Assembly (NCBI GenBank): GCA_031266695.1
Contig: JAISAK010000104.1
Coordinates: 1-7,303 of the forward strand
Direction of reading: 5' to 3'
DNA from: Treponema sp.
Lineage (GTDB): Bacteria; Spirochaetota; Spirochaetia; Treponematales; Breznakiellaceae
DNA length: 7,303 nucleotides
The position numbers and the translations under genes were made by a program. The stretch's first letter is position 1, and each line of letters opens with the position of its first letter. The notes below the pieces were generated by a model. That model had not been told where the DNA came from. It was given only the letters and a program-made list of their open reading frames with translations, and did no database searches. Shown one piece after another: positions 1-6,953 of this stretch.

Positions 1-307
1 GTCTTCGGTGTTCTGCCACGCCTCGTTGAAAGAGGCAATCGCCGACACAATCCGCGACACCCGAATTCACAAGGGCTTTTCCCTGGGGGCAAGCCCGCGC
101 GCCGGCCTGCATCTGCTTCAGGCCGCCCGCGCCCTGGCGCTGGTACGGGGGCGCAATTACGTTATTGACGAAGATTTATGCGTCCTTGCCGCGCCGGTGC
201 TGACCCACCGGCTGAAACTGCGGGATCCGCGCGCCCAGGGCGCTAAACTTGTCCGGGAGATCTGTCTTGCCCGAATCGATAGAATCAAAAAAATCCCTGA
301 AAACTGA
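1..307 (+). CDS. MoxR-family AAA+ ATPase, C-terminal part (5' truncated)
   Basis: The gene enters from the left edge; about 101 codons in frame 2 are visible and end at the TGA at 305-307. The visible part is the C-terminal lid (helical) domain of a MoxR ATPase. It carries the sensor-2-like motif GASPRA (bases 86-103), then the typical helix LLQAARALALVRGRNYV, an acidic 'DED' turn, and the conserved APVLTHRL segment. The Walker A and B motifs lie upstream, outside the window. MoxR proteins are ATP-driven chaperone-like enzymes that mature or insert metal or cofactor into partner proteins, and they usually sit directly upstream of a DUF58 gene, as here. The last 41 bases overlap the chosen start of the DUF58 gene, so the two are very likely co-transcribed and translationally coupled. 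Family assignment is firm; the specific client is unknown. Confidence 0.92.
   Translation, partial: SSVFCHASLKEAIADTIRDTRIHKGFSLGASPRAGLHLLQAARALALVRGRNYVIDEDLCVLAAPVLTHRLKLRDPRAQGAKLVREICLARIDRIKKIPEN
255..260 (+). promoter_or_regulatory. Ribosome binding site GGGAGA for the DUF58 gene
   Basis: GGGAGA lies 6 bases upstream of the TTG at 267, inside the 3' end of the MoxR gene. It decides the start of the DUF58 gene. The other in-frame TTG at 249 lies upstream of this site and has no purine-rich sequence at a suitable distance. The call is by eye. Confidence 0.55.
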
Positions 308-1664
308 AGTTTCGGGGCCTTCCCTGCCGCCAAAAAAACCTGAACCTTATCCGTCCGTGGAAAAAGGCGGGCAGGCGGAAAGCGTGCCGCCGGACAGCCG
401 CGCCGCCCCGGTCTTCTCCGGCACGTGCAAACCGCGGCCCCTGTTCATTCCCCTGACCCAGGGAATCTTCATGTTTCTCCTCTTCATCCTTTCCTTTATT
501 GCTGGCACGATTCGGAAAGAGCTGGCACTTACTCTCATCGGTACAGCCTTGCTGGCGGTTTGGATCTACTGCCTTGTGATGACCCTGTTCCTTGCGCTGA
601 TCCACAAACGGCGGGGCGTGAATATTTCCGCAAGGTTGAGCCCGCCCGAAATAAACACCGGCGAAGAGGTGCGCATCGGATTCGGCCGCAGCCGCTTTCT
701 GAGGCTGCCGGGTATCTTGATTCGCTGTCGTCTTGTTTTAAGCACAAGGGACGGGCGCTTTATCCGGTACGATTTTGATCCGGACACGCGCGGTGACTCC
801 CTCCGGATTGAAAAACGGGGCGCCTATTTTTCCGGCTTCGATGAATTCGCCGTTTTCGACGCTCTGGGTTTTTTCCGCTTTGCCTGGCGTGTTCCCCGGG
901 ACACGGAATCCCGGCTGCTTGTCTGCCCCCGCGCCGCCGGGGAGTCGCTTTCCCTGAAAGTTCCCTCGGGCGGGACGGAGCGCCGTTCGGATCTTAATTT
1001 TCAACGCAGCGACAACCTTATTAACCACCGGCCCTATGTGCCGGGCGACGATCCCCGGCGGATCAACTGGAAGCTTTACGGCCACGGGGGCGAGCTTTTT
1101 GTGCGGGAGGGTGAACCCGAACCGCCGCCCCATTCGGGCCTTTTCATTTTTATTGATACCCAGGCCGATCCGGCGCTGTTCCCCGCGGAAGGGGGAGCGG
1201 CCGCGGTGGACACGCTCTGCGAAAATGCCCTGACCGCGGCCGGCGCCTTTATTGATTCGGGGATGGATGTGCAGATGGGCTGGACAGGGGAAACGAAGAT
1301 CCGCGGAACCTCCGATAAGGCGGAGATTGCGGCGGCCCTTGCCCTGCCCGCCGCGCTGCCTCTTGCGCGGCACGGTAATAAGGCGGAGGAACTGCCCGAG
1401 CCGCCCGGTGACCGGGGTATACTGATTTTTGCCCTGCCGAGGATATGGACGGAATCCCCGGCGCTGGACAGATTTCTTAAAAGCGCGGCGAACCGGAGAA
1501 AAAACAAAGAACAGTCCGTTGAATTGCTGTTCTTTTATTCCGGAGAATGGACAAGGAACGGAGCGGCGTATTCCGGGCGCAGTATAGAGACAGCCGCCGA
1601 AACCTGCGTTTCTTTCTACAACCACAGGGCGGGTATCAGCGCCCGGTGTTTTCGGGAGGCCTAA
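267..1664 (+). CDS. DUF58 domain membrane protein (MoxR partner)
   Basis: 465 residues from a TTG start at 267, chosen because GGGAGA sits 6 bases upstream; TTG at 249 would add 6 residues. Residues 1-60 are a proline- and charge-rich, probably cytoplasmic extension. Two membrane helices follow at about 66-82 and 86-112, then a basic stop (HKRRG). A beta-rich region leads to the DUF58 signature at residues 255-280: RPYVPGDDPRRINWKLYGHG followed by a GELFVREGEPE segment. The remainder resembles the von Willebrand A-like fold seen in this family, starting with a hydrophobic strand ending in D297. The usual DxSxS metal-binding motif reads D-T-Q-A-D (297-301), so metal binding is doubtful. DUF58 proteins are encoded next to MoxR ATPases and are thought to be their membrane-anchored partners in envelope protein maturation. 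The gene overlaps moxR by 41 bases and ends 6 bases before the next gene, which fits one operon. Confidence 0.9.
   Translation: MPESIESKKSLKTEVSGPSLPPKKPEPYPSVEKGGQAESVPPDSRAAPVFSGTCKPRPLFIPLTQGIFMFLLFILSFIAGTIRKELALTLIGTALLAVWIYCLVMTLFLALIHKRRGVNISARLSPPEINTGEEVRIGFGRSRFLRLPGILIRCRLVLSTRDGRFIRYDFDPDTRGDSLRIEKRGAYFSGFDEFAVFDALGFFRFAWRVPRDTESRLLVCPRAAGESLSLKVPSGGTERRSDLNFQRSDNLINHRPYVPGDDPRRINWKLYGHGGELFVREGEPEPPPHSGLFIFIDTQADPALFPAEGGAAAVDTLCENALTAAGAFIDSGMDVQMGWTGETKIRGTSDKAEIAAALALPAALPLARHGNKAEELPEPPGDRGILIFALPRIWTESPALDRFLKSAANRRKNKEQSVELLFFYSGEWTRNGAAYSGRSIETAAETCVSFYNHRAGISARCFREA
1654..1659 (+). promoter_or_regulatory. Ribosome binding site GGGAGG for the transglutaminase/TPR gene
   Basis: GGGAGG lies 11 bases before the ATG at 1671, within the last codons of the DUF58 gene. 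The spacing is somewhat long but usable. It supports the ATG at 1671 and coupling of the two genes. Confidence 0.55.
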
Positions 1665-1670
1665 CACCCT

Positions 1671-4600
1671 ATGAAGCCGCAAAACCTTCATCCCTCCGCG
1701 TCATCCCTTGTTCTCCGTTCCACGGCCCTCTTTGCCGTATTCTTTCAATTCAGGCTCCTGGCAGACGATCTTGCGGACACGCCGGTTTTTGTCGCCGCGC
1801 TGCTCGCCGCCTTTGCGGCGGCCGCTGTTCCCGGCTGTTTCGCAAAGGCAAAAACCGCCGCCGGTGCAGCCGGCGGCAGGGCCGCCGTTCTTCCCGTACT
1901 CATTGCCATAGCGCTTATACCCTGGCTTGCCCGCGCCCTCATTGCCATTCCCCGCCTCTTCCTTCCGGGCGGAACCGGCGGAATCGCAATCACCCTGGAT
2001 TCACTCCTGCTCAATCTTGACCGGAACAATTTTGTTTCCCTCCTCCCTTTTTACTGGACCGCCGCAAGTACGCTTTTTGCCATCCGTTCCCGGAAGGCGC
2101 TGCGGGCCGCCATAGTCGCCGACGGCGCGCTGCTCATCACGGTGTTCAGCATCGCCCGCGCCTCGGACCTCTACCGCTGGCCGGTGATAATGATCCTCGT
2201 CTTTTCGGGGATCGTTTTTCTGCAGCTCTGCGCCCTGGTTTTTTCGCTGCCGCCGGAGCTGCGTCTGCGCGGGAGGGAAAAAGCCTCGGCCCTTGCGGCG
2301 CTGCTCCTGCTAATCGTCCTCGGAAGCCTCCTCTTCCTCGGGCCCTCCCAGGAACGGGCTGTTGAAAAAGGCGGCGGCCTCCTGGAGCCGAAACTTTTCA
2401 GTTTCGATTTTTCCCAGTTTCTCCGGCTGGATACGGAAATCAGCATGAACGATGATCTTGTCCTTATCGTAAAAAAGGACGGTGACGACGATCATATCCT
2501 GCTGCGCCGCTCCGTGCTTTCCGGGTACAGCCGCCGCCGGGGGTTTTACAAAATCGAAGAACTGGACGAAAGGACTCACCCCCAGCGTCTGCCGGATCGG
2601 CCCGCGGCTCTTGCGGCCTACGATCGTCCCGCGCCGGTTTCGTCCCGGCCGGTACAGCAGGAATATTTTCTGGTGAATTTTGACGCCGCCGCTTTTATCG
2701 GCATGAACCAGCCGATACGGGTCAGCCCCTACGAAAACTGGGACGCCTCTTCCTTCAGCTCCGCCTACGGCGTCGAGAGTCTTGTAAACGACGCCTTTCC
2801 CGCGGAGCTTTCCCACTCGGTAGCAAATTGGCCCTCCGCCGCCGTGCTGGGACTTGACGAAAACGAATTTGAAATCTACACCGGGTACGGTGATGACGAA
2901 AGGATCCGGGCCTATGCGGAGGAAATTACCCGCGGGCTTGATCGCTACAGCGACAAGGTGAGGGCGGTTCATGACCGGCTGAAATACGGGGAGTACCGCT
3001 ACAGCCTGAAACCGGGCATTGCGCCTGACGGGGATCAGCTTTCGTGGTTTCTCTTTGGTTCCAAAAAAGGTTACTGTTCCTACTACGCCTTTGCGATGAC
3101 CCTGCTGCTGCGTTCCCTGGGCATACCGGCGCGGGTGGCGGCGGGTTTTTTTATTGATCCCGCCTCAAATACTTTTGATTATTACCCGGTGCGCTCCGAC
3201 ATGGCCCACGCCTGGGTGGAAGTTCCCTATCCCGGCTACGGATGGGTTGAGTACGATCCGACATCGGAAAATCTTGCCGAGGGTGAGGATTTCCGTTTCT
3301 CCGCCGGGGTTGATCCCAAGCTGTTTGAAAAACTGATGCGCGAGATTCTTGAAAACCGTTCACGGATAGTTCCCAAACAGGGAACGGATGCCGCCGCGCC
3401 GCCCTCGAACATGGCGTCTCTGGCGTGTGCCGCCGCCGCCATGCTGCGGACTTACTGGCCGCCGCTTCTGCTTGCCGCGCTGGCGCTGGTTTTCATCTTT
3501 CTCCGCTGCGGCTTCCTCTTTGCGGCGGCCCTTAACCGCAATCCGCGGAAAAAAGCGCTTCGCCTCTGGGAACACGCCCGGCGGCGGCTGCGGCTCGCGG
3601 GGCTGCGGAGAATTCCGGGAGAAGCCGAGTCGGAGTGGGCCCTTGCCCTTGATCTCCGCGTCCGGGGCGTCTACGGCCTGTACCGGGACGCCGCGGCCGC
3701 CCGTTTTGCCCCCGAATTCTCCGCCGGTGATTTCTCCGTTATGTGCAACAACTATCGCGCCTTTTCGGCCGCCTTCGGCGGGCGCGTCTCTTTTGGCCGG
3801 CGCCTTGTCTCCTGGCTGTTCCCGCCCCTGGCGCTGGCGCTGCGTCCCGGCCCGCTCTCCGGCCACATCGGCGACGCCGATCGTTTCGGCGACGCCGGCC
3901 ACTCCGGCGACGCCGGCGGCGCGGCCGGAGACAAGGCGGACAAAGGCAGGCGCGGCGGCCCCGCGGCTCTGCTGTTGCTGCTCGCCCTTATCGGCCTTGG
4001 CGCTTCGGAAACCAGGGCGCAGGACGAAGCGGGGGAATCCGCGCCCAGCGCGGAAAGCGGGGCAGGCGTCTCCGCGGCGGACGACCTTTACAACCGGGCG
4101 CTGGACGCGGAATTCGCCGAATACTGGGAAAAGGCCATCGAACTTTTTAAGGAAGGAAATGTTCTGTATCCCGAAGATCCGCGCTTCCCCTGGGAACTTG
4201 GGGATCTGTACTACAGCCGTTCCCTCTACGGCCTTGCCTGGGAGGAATACCGGAAAACCGAAGCCATCATTCCCTATCAGCCGGACCTGCTGCTCAGGCT
4301 TTCCAAAACCGCGGGCTACCTCAACAGGGACAGGGTATCGGTTGAATACCTTGAGCGGCTCCTCAGGATCAACCCGGACAACAAGGAAGCCATCGGTAAT
4401 CTTGGCTGGATGTACTACAAGGTACACCGCCTGGCCGACGGTGAGCGGCTTCTCAGCGCGGCTATTGAACGTTTCGGCGAAGACTCCGATCTTTCCATGA
4501 CTCTGGGAACTATCTACGCGGATCTGTATCACTATGACGAAGGCAAGGACTGGTACAAAAAAGCCATAGCCCTGGGAGAGTCGCTGGGCGACCGGGTCTT

Positions 4601-5834
4601 TGCGGCGGTGGCGCGTTACAATCTCTCGATTCTTGAAGCGCGATTTTTCCGCTTTGATCTTTCCCTGGAAGAGACAAACGCCTCCCTTGAATCCCAAAAC
4701 CGCGCCTCCGGCCATCTTGCGCGGGGCGAACTTTACCTGCGCCGGCTGGATTTGGAACGGTCCCGAAAAGACTACGAGGCCGCCTACGAGATCGATACTT
4801 CGCCGCTGGCAAAGATCAACAGGGCCCAGATTTATCAAATTTCAGGGCGCCTTGAAGAAGCCCGGCTTTATGCGGAAGACTGCCTCAGGCAGGGCGATCT
4901 TTCGTGGATGCTGAATTACGGTATCGATCCCGACCGCTACAAGCGCGATATCCACGACATTCTTCACAAGACCTATGAAGGGCTGGCAAAGGCAGAACAA
5001 TTTGTACCCTGGGGAAAAACCGGCGAGAAGATTCGTTCCGTGTTCAGAAGAATCTCTTACAGTTTCAAGAGCGCCGTTCACTACCGGCTCTATCACAAGT
5101 ACAGCCTTGCCGCGGCCGACGCCTACGGTCCCGAAATCTACGAAGGGGGGAGCCCCCATCTCGATTCCTTTATCCAATATTACAACGCCTTTGAAAGTTA
5201 CCCCCGCCGCGCGAACGCCTATTTGAAAAGGGCAAAGGAATTTGAATCGGCGCTGATTCCCGCGGTTATTCCTTCCTACGATCTTGAAGAGGGGATTCTT
5301 TTCAAAAAGGAAGAACTGCTTAACCGGGCGCTTGCCGGCCTTGATCCCGTTTGGGAACGCGAGCTGATTTCCAGGTGCTTCCTCGGCCTTGCCCTTTACG
5401 GCAAGACCGGGGGGCAGGACGCGCGGCGGCATGCGGCGGAAGAAGCTTTCTCCCTCAACCGGGGCGCGCTCCTTCAGGCGGGCCTTGCCCTGCCCCTTGA
5501 GATTCATCTGGCTTTCGACGCGCTGGAAAACGAAGTTTCGGACAGGGCTTCCGCTCCACCCTCCGGGCGCGGCGGAGTCCAAAGAAATATACTCAGGGCT
5601 TTGAAAAAGGCCGGTTTTGACGCCGGGGCCCTTCCACGGGGAAGCGCTCGTTACACGCTAGATATCCGCATCGGCGGAAGCGCGGCCGCGGGTTACGCCG
5701 CGGACTGCGAACTTAGGGATCGTGAAGACCCGGGCGGAACCCTGCGCCGTTCCGTTCCCCTGCGCTCTCTTTCAAAGACGGATATCTGCGCCTTTGCGCG
5801 GGACCTGGGGAACATGGTGTTCAGGGTGGAGTAG
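1671..5834 (+). CDS. Membrane transglutaminase-like protein fused to a periplasmic TPR protein
   Basis: 1387 residues, ATG start with GGGAGG upstream. About seven membrane helices occupy residues 10-224 (the last at about 204-224). They should place the next region outside the cytoplasm. That region holds a transglutaminase-like core (about 415-545) with a complete papain-type triad: C469 in KKGYCSYYAFAM, H513 in DMAHAWVEV, D529 in YGWVEYDPT. A further helix (about 594-621) returns to the cytoplasm. Residues about 625-710 resemble the DUF4129-type tail often found after such cores (LRLAGLRRIPGEAESEW). A linker with three hexapeptide repeats (732-749) precedes a signal-peptide-like helix (758-783). 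From 806 there are about eight tetratricopeptide repeats, the first four exactly 34 residues each, to about 1085. A helical stretch follows, then a small unassigned C-terminal domain (about 1301-1387). Predicted topology puts both the protease-like core and the TPRs outside. Such proteins are known as proteases/peptidases or cross-linking enzymes; the substrate is unknown. Upstream MoxR and DUF58 genes suggest envelope protein processing or assembly. Confidence 0.88.
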   Translation: MKPQNLHPSASSLVLRSTALFAVFFQFRLLADDLADTPVFVAALLAAFAAAAVPGCFAKAKTAAGAAGGRAAVLPVLIAIALIPWLARALIAIPRLFLPGGTGGIAITLDSLLLNLDRNNFVSLLPFYWTAASTLFAIRSRKALRAAIVADGALLITVFSIARASDLYRWPVIMILVFSGIVFLQLCALVFSLPPELRLRGREKASALAALLLLIVLGSLLFLGPSQERAVEKGGGLLEPKLFSFDFSQFLRLDTEISMNDDLVLIVKKDGDDDHILLRRSVLSGYSRRRGFYKIEELDERTHPQRLPDRPAALAAYDRPAPVSSRPVQQEYFLVNFDAAAFIGMNQPIRVSPYENWDASSFSSAYGVESLVNDAFPAELSHSVANWPSAAVLGLDENEFEIYTGYGDDERIRAYAEEITRGLDRYSDKVRAVHDRLKYGEYRYSLKPGIAPDGDQLSWFLFGSKKGYCSYYAFAMTLLLRSLGIPARVAAGFFIDPASNTFDYYPVRSDMAHAWVEVPYPGYGWVEYDPTSENLAEGEDFRFSAGVDPKLFEKLMREILENRSRIVPKQGTDAAAPPSNMASLACAAAAMLRTYWPPLLLAALALVFIFLRCGFLFAAALNRNPRKKALRLWEHARRRLRLAGLRRIPGEAESEWALALDLRVRGVYGLYRDAAAARFAPEFSAGDFSVMCNNYRAFSAAFGGRVSFGRRLVSWLFPPLALALRPGPLSGHIGDADRFGDAGHSGDAGGAAGDKADKGRRGGPAALLLLLALIGLGASETRAQDEAGESAPSAESGAGVSAADDLYNRALDAEFAEYWEKAIELFKEGNVLYPEDPRFPWELGDLYYSRSLYGLAWEEYRKTEAIIPYQPDLLLRLSKTAGYLNRDRVSVEYLERLLRINPDNKEAIGNLGWMYYKVHRLADGERLLSAAIERFGEDSDLSMTLGTIYADLYHYDEGKDWYKKAIALGESLGDRVFAAVARYNLSILEARFFRFDLSLEETNASLESQNRASGHLARGELYLRRLDLERSRKDYEAAYEIDTSPLAKINRAQIYQISGRLEEARLYAEDCLRQGDLSWMLNYGIDPDRYKRDIHDILHKTYEGLAKAEQFVPWGKTGEKIRSVFRRISYSFKSAVHYRLYHKYSLAAADAYGPEIYEGGSPHLDSFIQYYNAFESYPRRANAYLKRAKEFESALIPAVIPSYDLEEGILFKKEELLNRALAGLDPVWERELISRCFLGLALYGKTGGQDARRHAAEEAFSLNRGALLQAGLALPLEIHLAFDALENEVSDRASAPPSGRGGVQRNILRALKKAGFDAGALPRGSARYTLDIRIGGSAAAGYAADCELRDREDPGGTLRRSVPLRSLSKTDICAFARDLGNMVFRVE
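3864..3917 (+). repeat. Three 18-base tandem repeats encoding a hexapeptide linker
   Basis: Three consecutive 18-base units (3864-3881, 3882-3899, 3900-3917) each share the core GGCGACGCCG and encode HIGDAD, RFGDAG and HSGDAG, residues 732-749 of the fusion protein. The first codon pair varies while the GGC GAC GCC core is identical in all three. They lie in the predicted cytoplasmic, Gly/Asp/Ala-rich linker between the transglutaminase half and the TPR half. The most likely role is a flexible spacer that grows or shrinks by slippage. Confidence 0.8.
3942..4019 (+). other. Internal signal-peptide-like segment at the fusion joint
   Basis: Residues 758-783 of the fusion protein show the three parts of a signal peptide. 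There is a basic start (KGRR), a leucine-rich hydrophobic core (764-778, including five Leu in a row), and a polar end finishing in T-R-A before Q784, which fits a signal peptidase I site. No ATG, GTG or TTG with a ribosome binding site precedes it closely; the only in-frame TTG is inside the hydrophobic core. It therefore looks like a relic of an originally separate secreted TPR protein, now serving as a membrane helix or an internal cleavage site. Confidence 0.6.
5821..5834. other. Convergent 3' overlap of two genes (14 bases)
   Basis: The plus-strand fusion gene stops with TAG at 5832-5834 and the minus-strand AbrB-family gene stops with TGA at 5823-5821. The two coding regions overlap by 14 bases tail to tail. 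No hairpin followed by a T-run was seen by eye on either strand near the junction, so termination must occur inside the opposing gene or by a factor-dependent route. Confidence 0.85.
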
Positions 5835-6924
5835 GCAGCAGCATTTGCGCGGCGAAGGGCGTAAAAAGCAGCACCAAAACCATCCGCAGAACCTGAAAGA
5901 TTGTTACCCGCCGGGAATCGGCGCCCATCTCCAGAGCAAGGAGAATCATCGGCGACATACCGCCGGGCGCGGTTGCAATCAGGCATGTCGCGATATCCCA
6001 CCCCGTCATCCTGTACAGGACAAAAGCCAGCACAAGACAGCCCCCCACGATGATCGCGTTAAGCGCTATAATCGGGACAATATAAGAGGGCAGGCTCAGG
6101 ATACTATCACGATCCATTGACAGCCCCACAATGCCGCCCACGCCGATCTGTATGAGCGTCTGAAGGGTTTTATTTATTTTCGCTTTGAAGCGCCGGAATT
6201 TTGTATAGATCCCGATACTCAGCATGGGACCCATCATGTTTGGGGCAGGGATATGCGCAAGGCCGAAAAGCCAGGCGGAAGTCAGACCCAGGGCGGCCAG
6301 GACAGGCCAATGAATTGGCCGGAGAGGGCAGGCGTCCCCGCCGCTGCTCTGCTCCCCGCCGCTGTCCCGCTCCGCGCCGCCTTCCCTTTCCGACGCGGGG
6401 CCTTTTGCCCGATCTGCCTCTTCCGTCTTTCTGTTAAGCGCAATCCGTGCGGCAAAGGGAACAACCAGCAGGGCAAGCAGCATGCGGGATGTCTGCAGCA
6501 GGGTAACCGCAAAGGTATCGGTACCGAAAGACAGGGCTACCAGGGCTATTTCCGTAAGGCCGCCCGGGGTGGACGCAAAAAGGGCTGTTGACTTATCCAC
6601 GCCCAGGCCGATTAACGCCAGCGCCGCGGCCAGGGTAAGAACGGCCAGCCACGCCGATACCAGCAGAAGTATCCTGACAAGACCCTTTATCTTTAAATTA
6701 AAACGGAGCCCGAGAATAATTCCGAGCAGCACGGAAAGAAGGGGCCTGAGCTGAGGGGGAATTTTTAAATCCAGACCAAAAAAACTTGCCGCGCCGAGGA
6801 AAAACAGGGGTCCCAAAATCGCGGGAGCGGGAACCCGCAGCTTTCCCAGGAGCAGCCATCCGGCAATGCCGAGGGCATAAAAAACGAAAAGGGCGATTAG
6901 GGGCTGCTGCAGAAGGGCCGTCAC
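5821..6924 (-). CDS. AbrB-family integral membrane protein (duplicated type)
   Basis: 367 residues from a GTG start; no clear ribosome binding site is seen, so the start may be coupled to the upstream gene 29 bases away. The protein is strongly hydrophobic, with about 9-10 membrane helices, and shows the internal duplication of the AbrB membrane family (COG3180, not the Bacillus transition-state DNA-binding AbrB). Half 1 has VPAPAILGP (31-39) and STPGGLTEIALVALSFGTD (118-136) with R147. Half 2 has IPAPNMMGPML (225-235) and TAPGGMSPMILLALEMGAD (318-336) with R347. The halves are joined by a hydrophilic Glu/Gly/Ser-rich insert of about 40 residues (163-206). E. coli AbrB is annotated as an integral membrane regulator of aidB; family members often lie near tripartite carboxylate transporters, so a transport role is an inference. 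Its neighbour is a dehydratase small subunit on the same strand. Family assignment is strong, function is not. Confidence 0.88.
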   Translation of the reverse strand: MTALLQQPLIALFVFYALGIAGWLLLGKLRVPAPAILGPLFFLGAASFFGLDLKIPPQLRPLLSVLLGIILGLRFNLKIKGLVRILLLVSAWLAVLTLAAALALIGLGVDKSTALFASTPGGLTEIALVALSFGTDTFAVTLLQTSRMLLALLVVPFAARIALNRKTEEADRAKGPASEREGGAERDSGGEQSSGGDACPLRPIHWPVLAALGLTSAWLFGLAHIPAPNMMGPMLSIGIYTKFRRFKAKINKTLQTLIQIGVGGIVGLSMDRDSILSLPSYIVPIIALNAIIVGGCLVLAFVLYRMTGWDIATCLIATAPGGMSPMILLALEMGADSRRVTIFQVLRMVLVLLFTPFAAQMLLPTPP

Positions 6925-6953
6925 CGGAATTTGTATCGCAAAGCCAGCGCCGG

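Noticed and set aside
287..293. Run of seven A bases in the MoxR/DUF58 overlap as a programmed frameshift site
   Set aside because: In the MoxR frame the run is read AAA AAA A, which is not the arrangement for -1 slippage. Joining MoxR to DUF58 would need a +1 shift. The good ribosome binding site before TTG 267 explains the overlap.
738..1691. Open frame of 317 codons on the minus strand
   Set aside because: It lies opposite the DUF58 signature region and has no recognisable domain, so it is a shadow frame.
3388..4500. Open frame of 370 codons on the plus strand in another frame
   Set aside because: It overlaps the TPR and linker region of the fusion gene. Its product is Pro/Arg/Ala-rich with no family features, which is typical of an out-of-frame reading of GC-rich coding DNA.
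3360..4838. Long open frame of 492 codons on the minus strand
   Set aside because: It lies entirely opposite the fusion gene, whose product has clear domains there. The translation is basic and low in recognisable motifs, as expected for a shadow frame in GC-rich DNA.
5143..5156. GGGGGG-A-GCCCCC palindrome as a terminator hairpin
   Set aside because: The loop would be only one or two bases, no T-run follows, and it is in the middle of the TPR-containing coding region.
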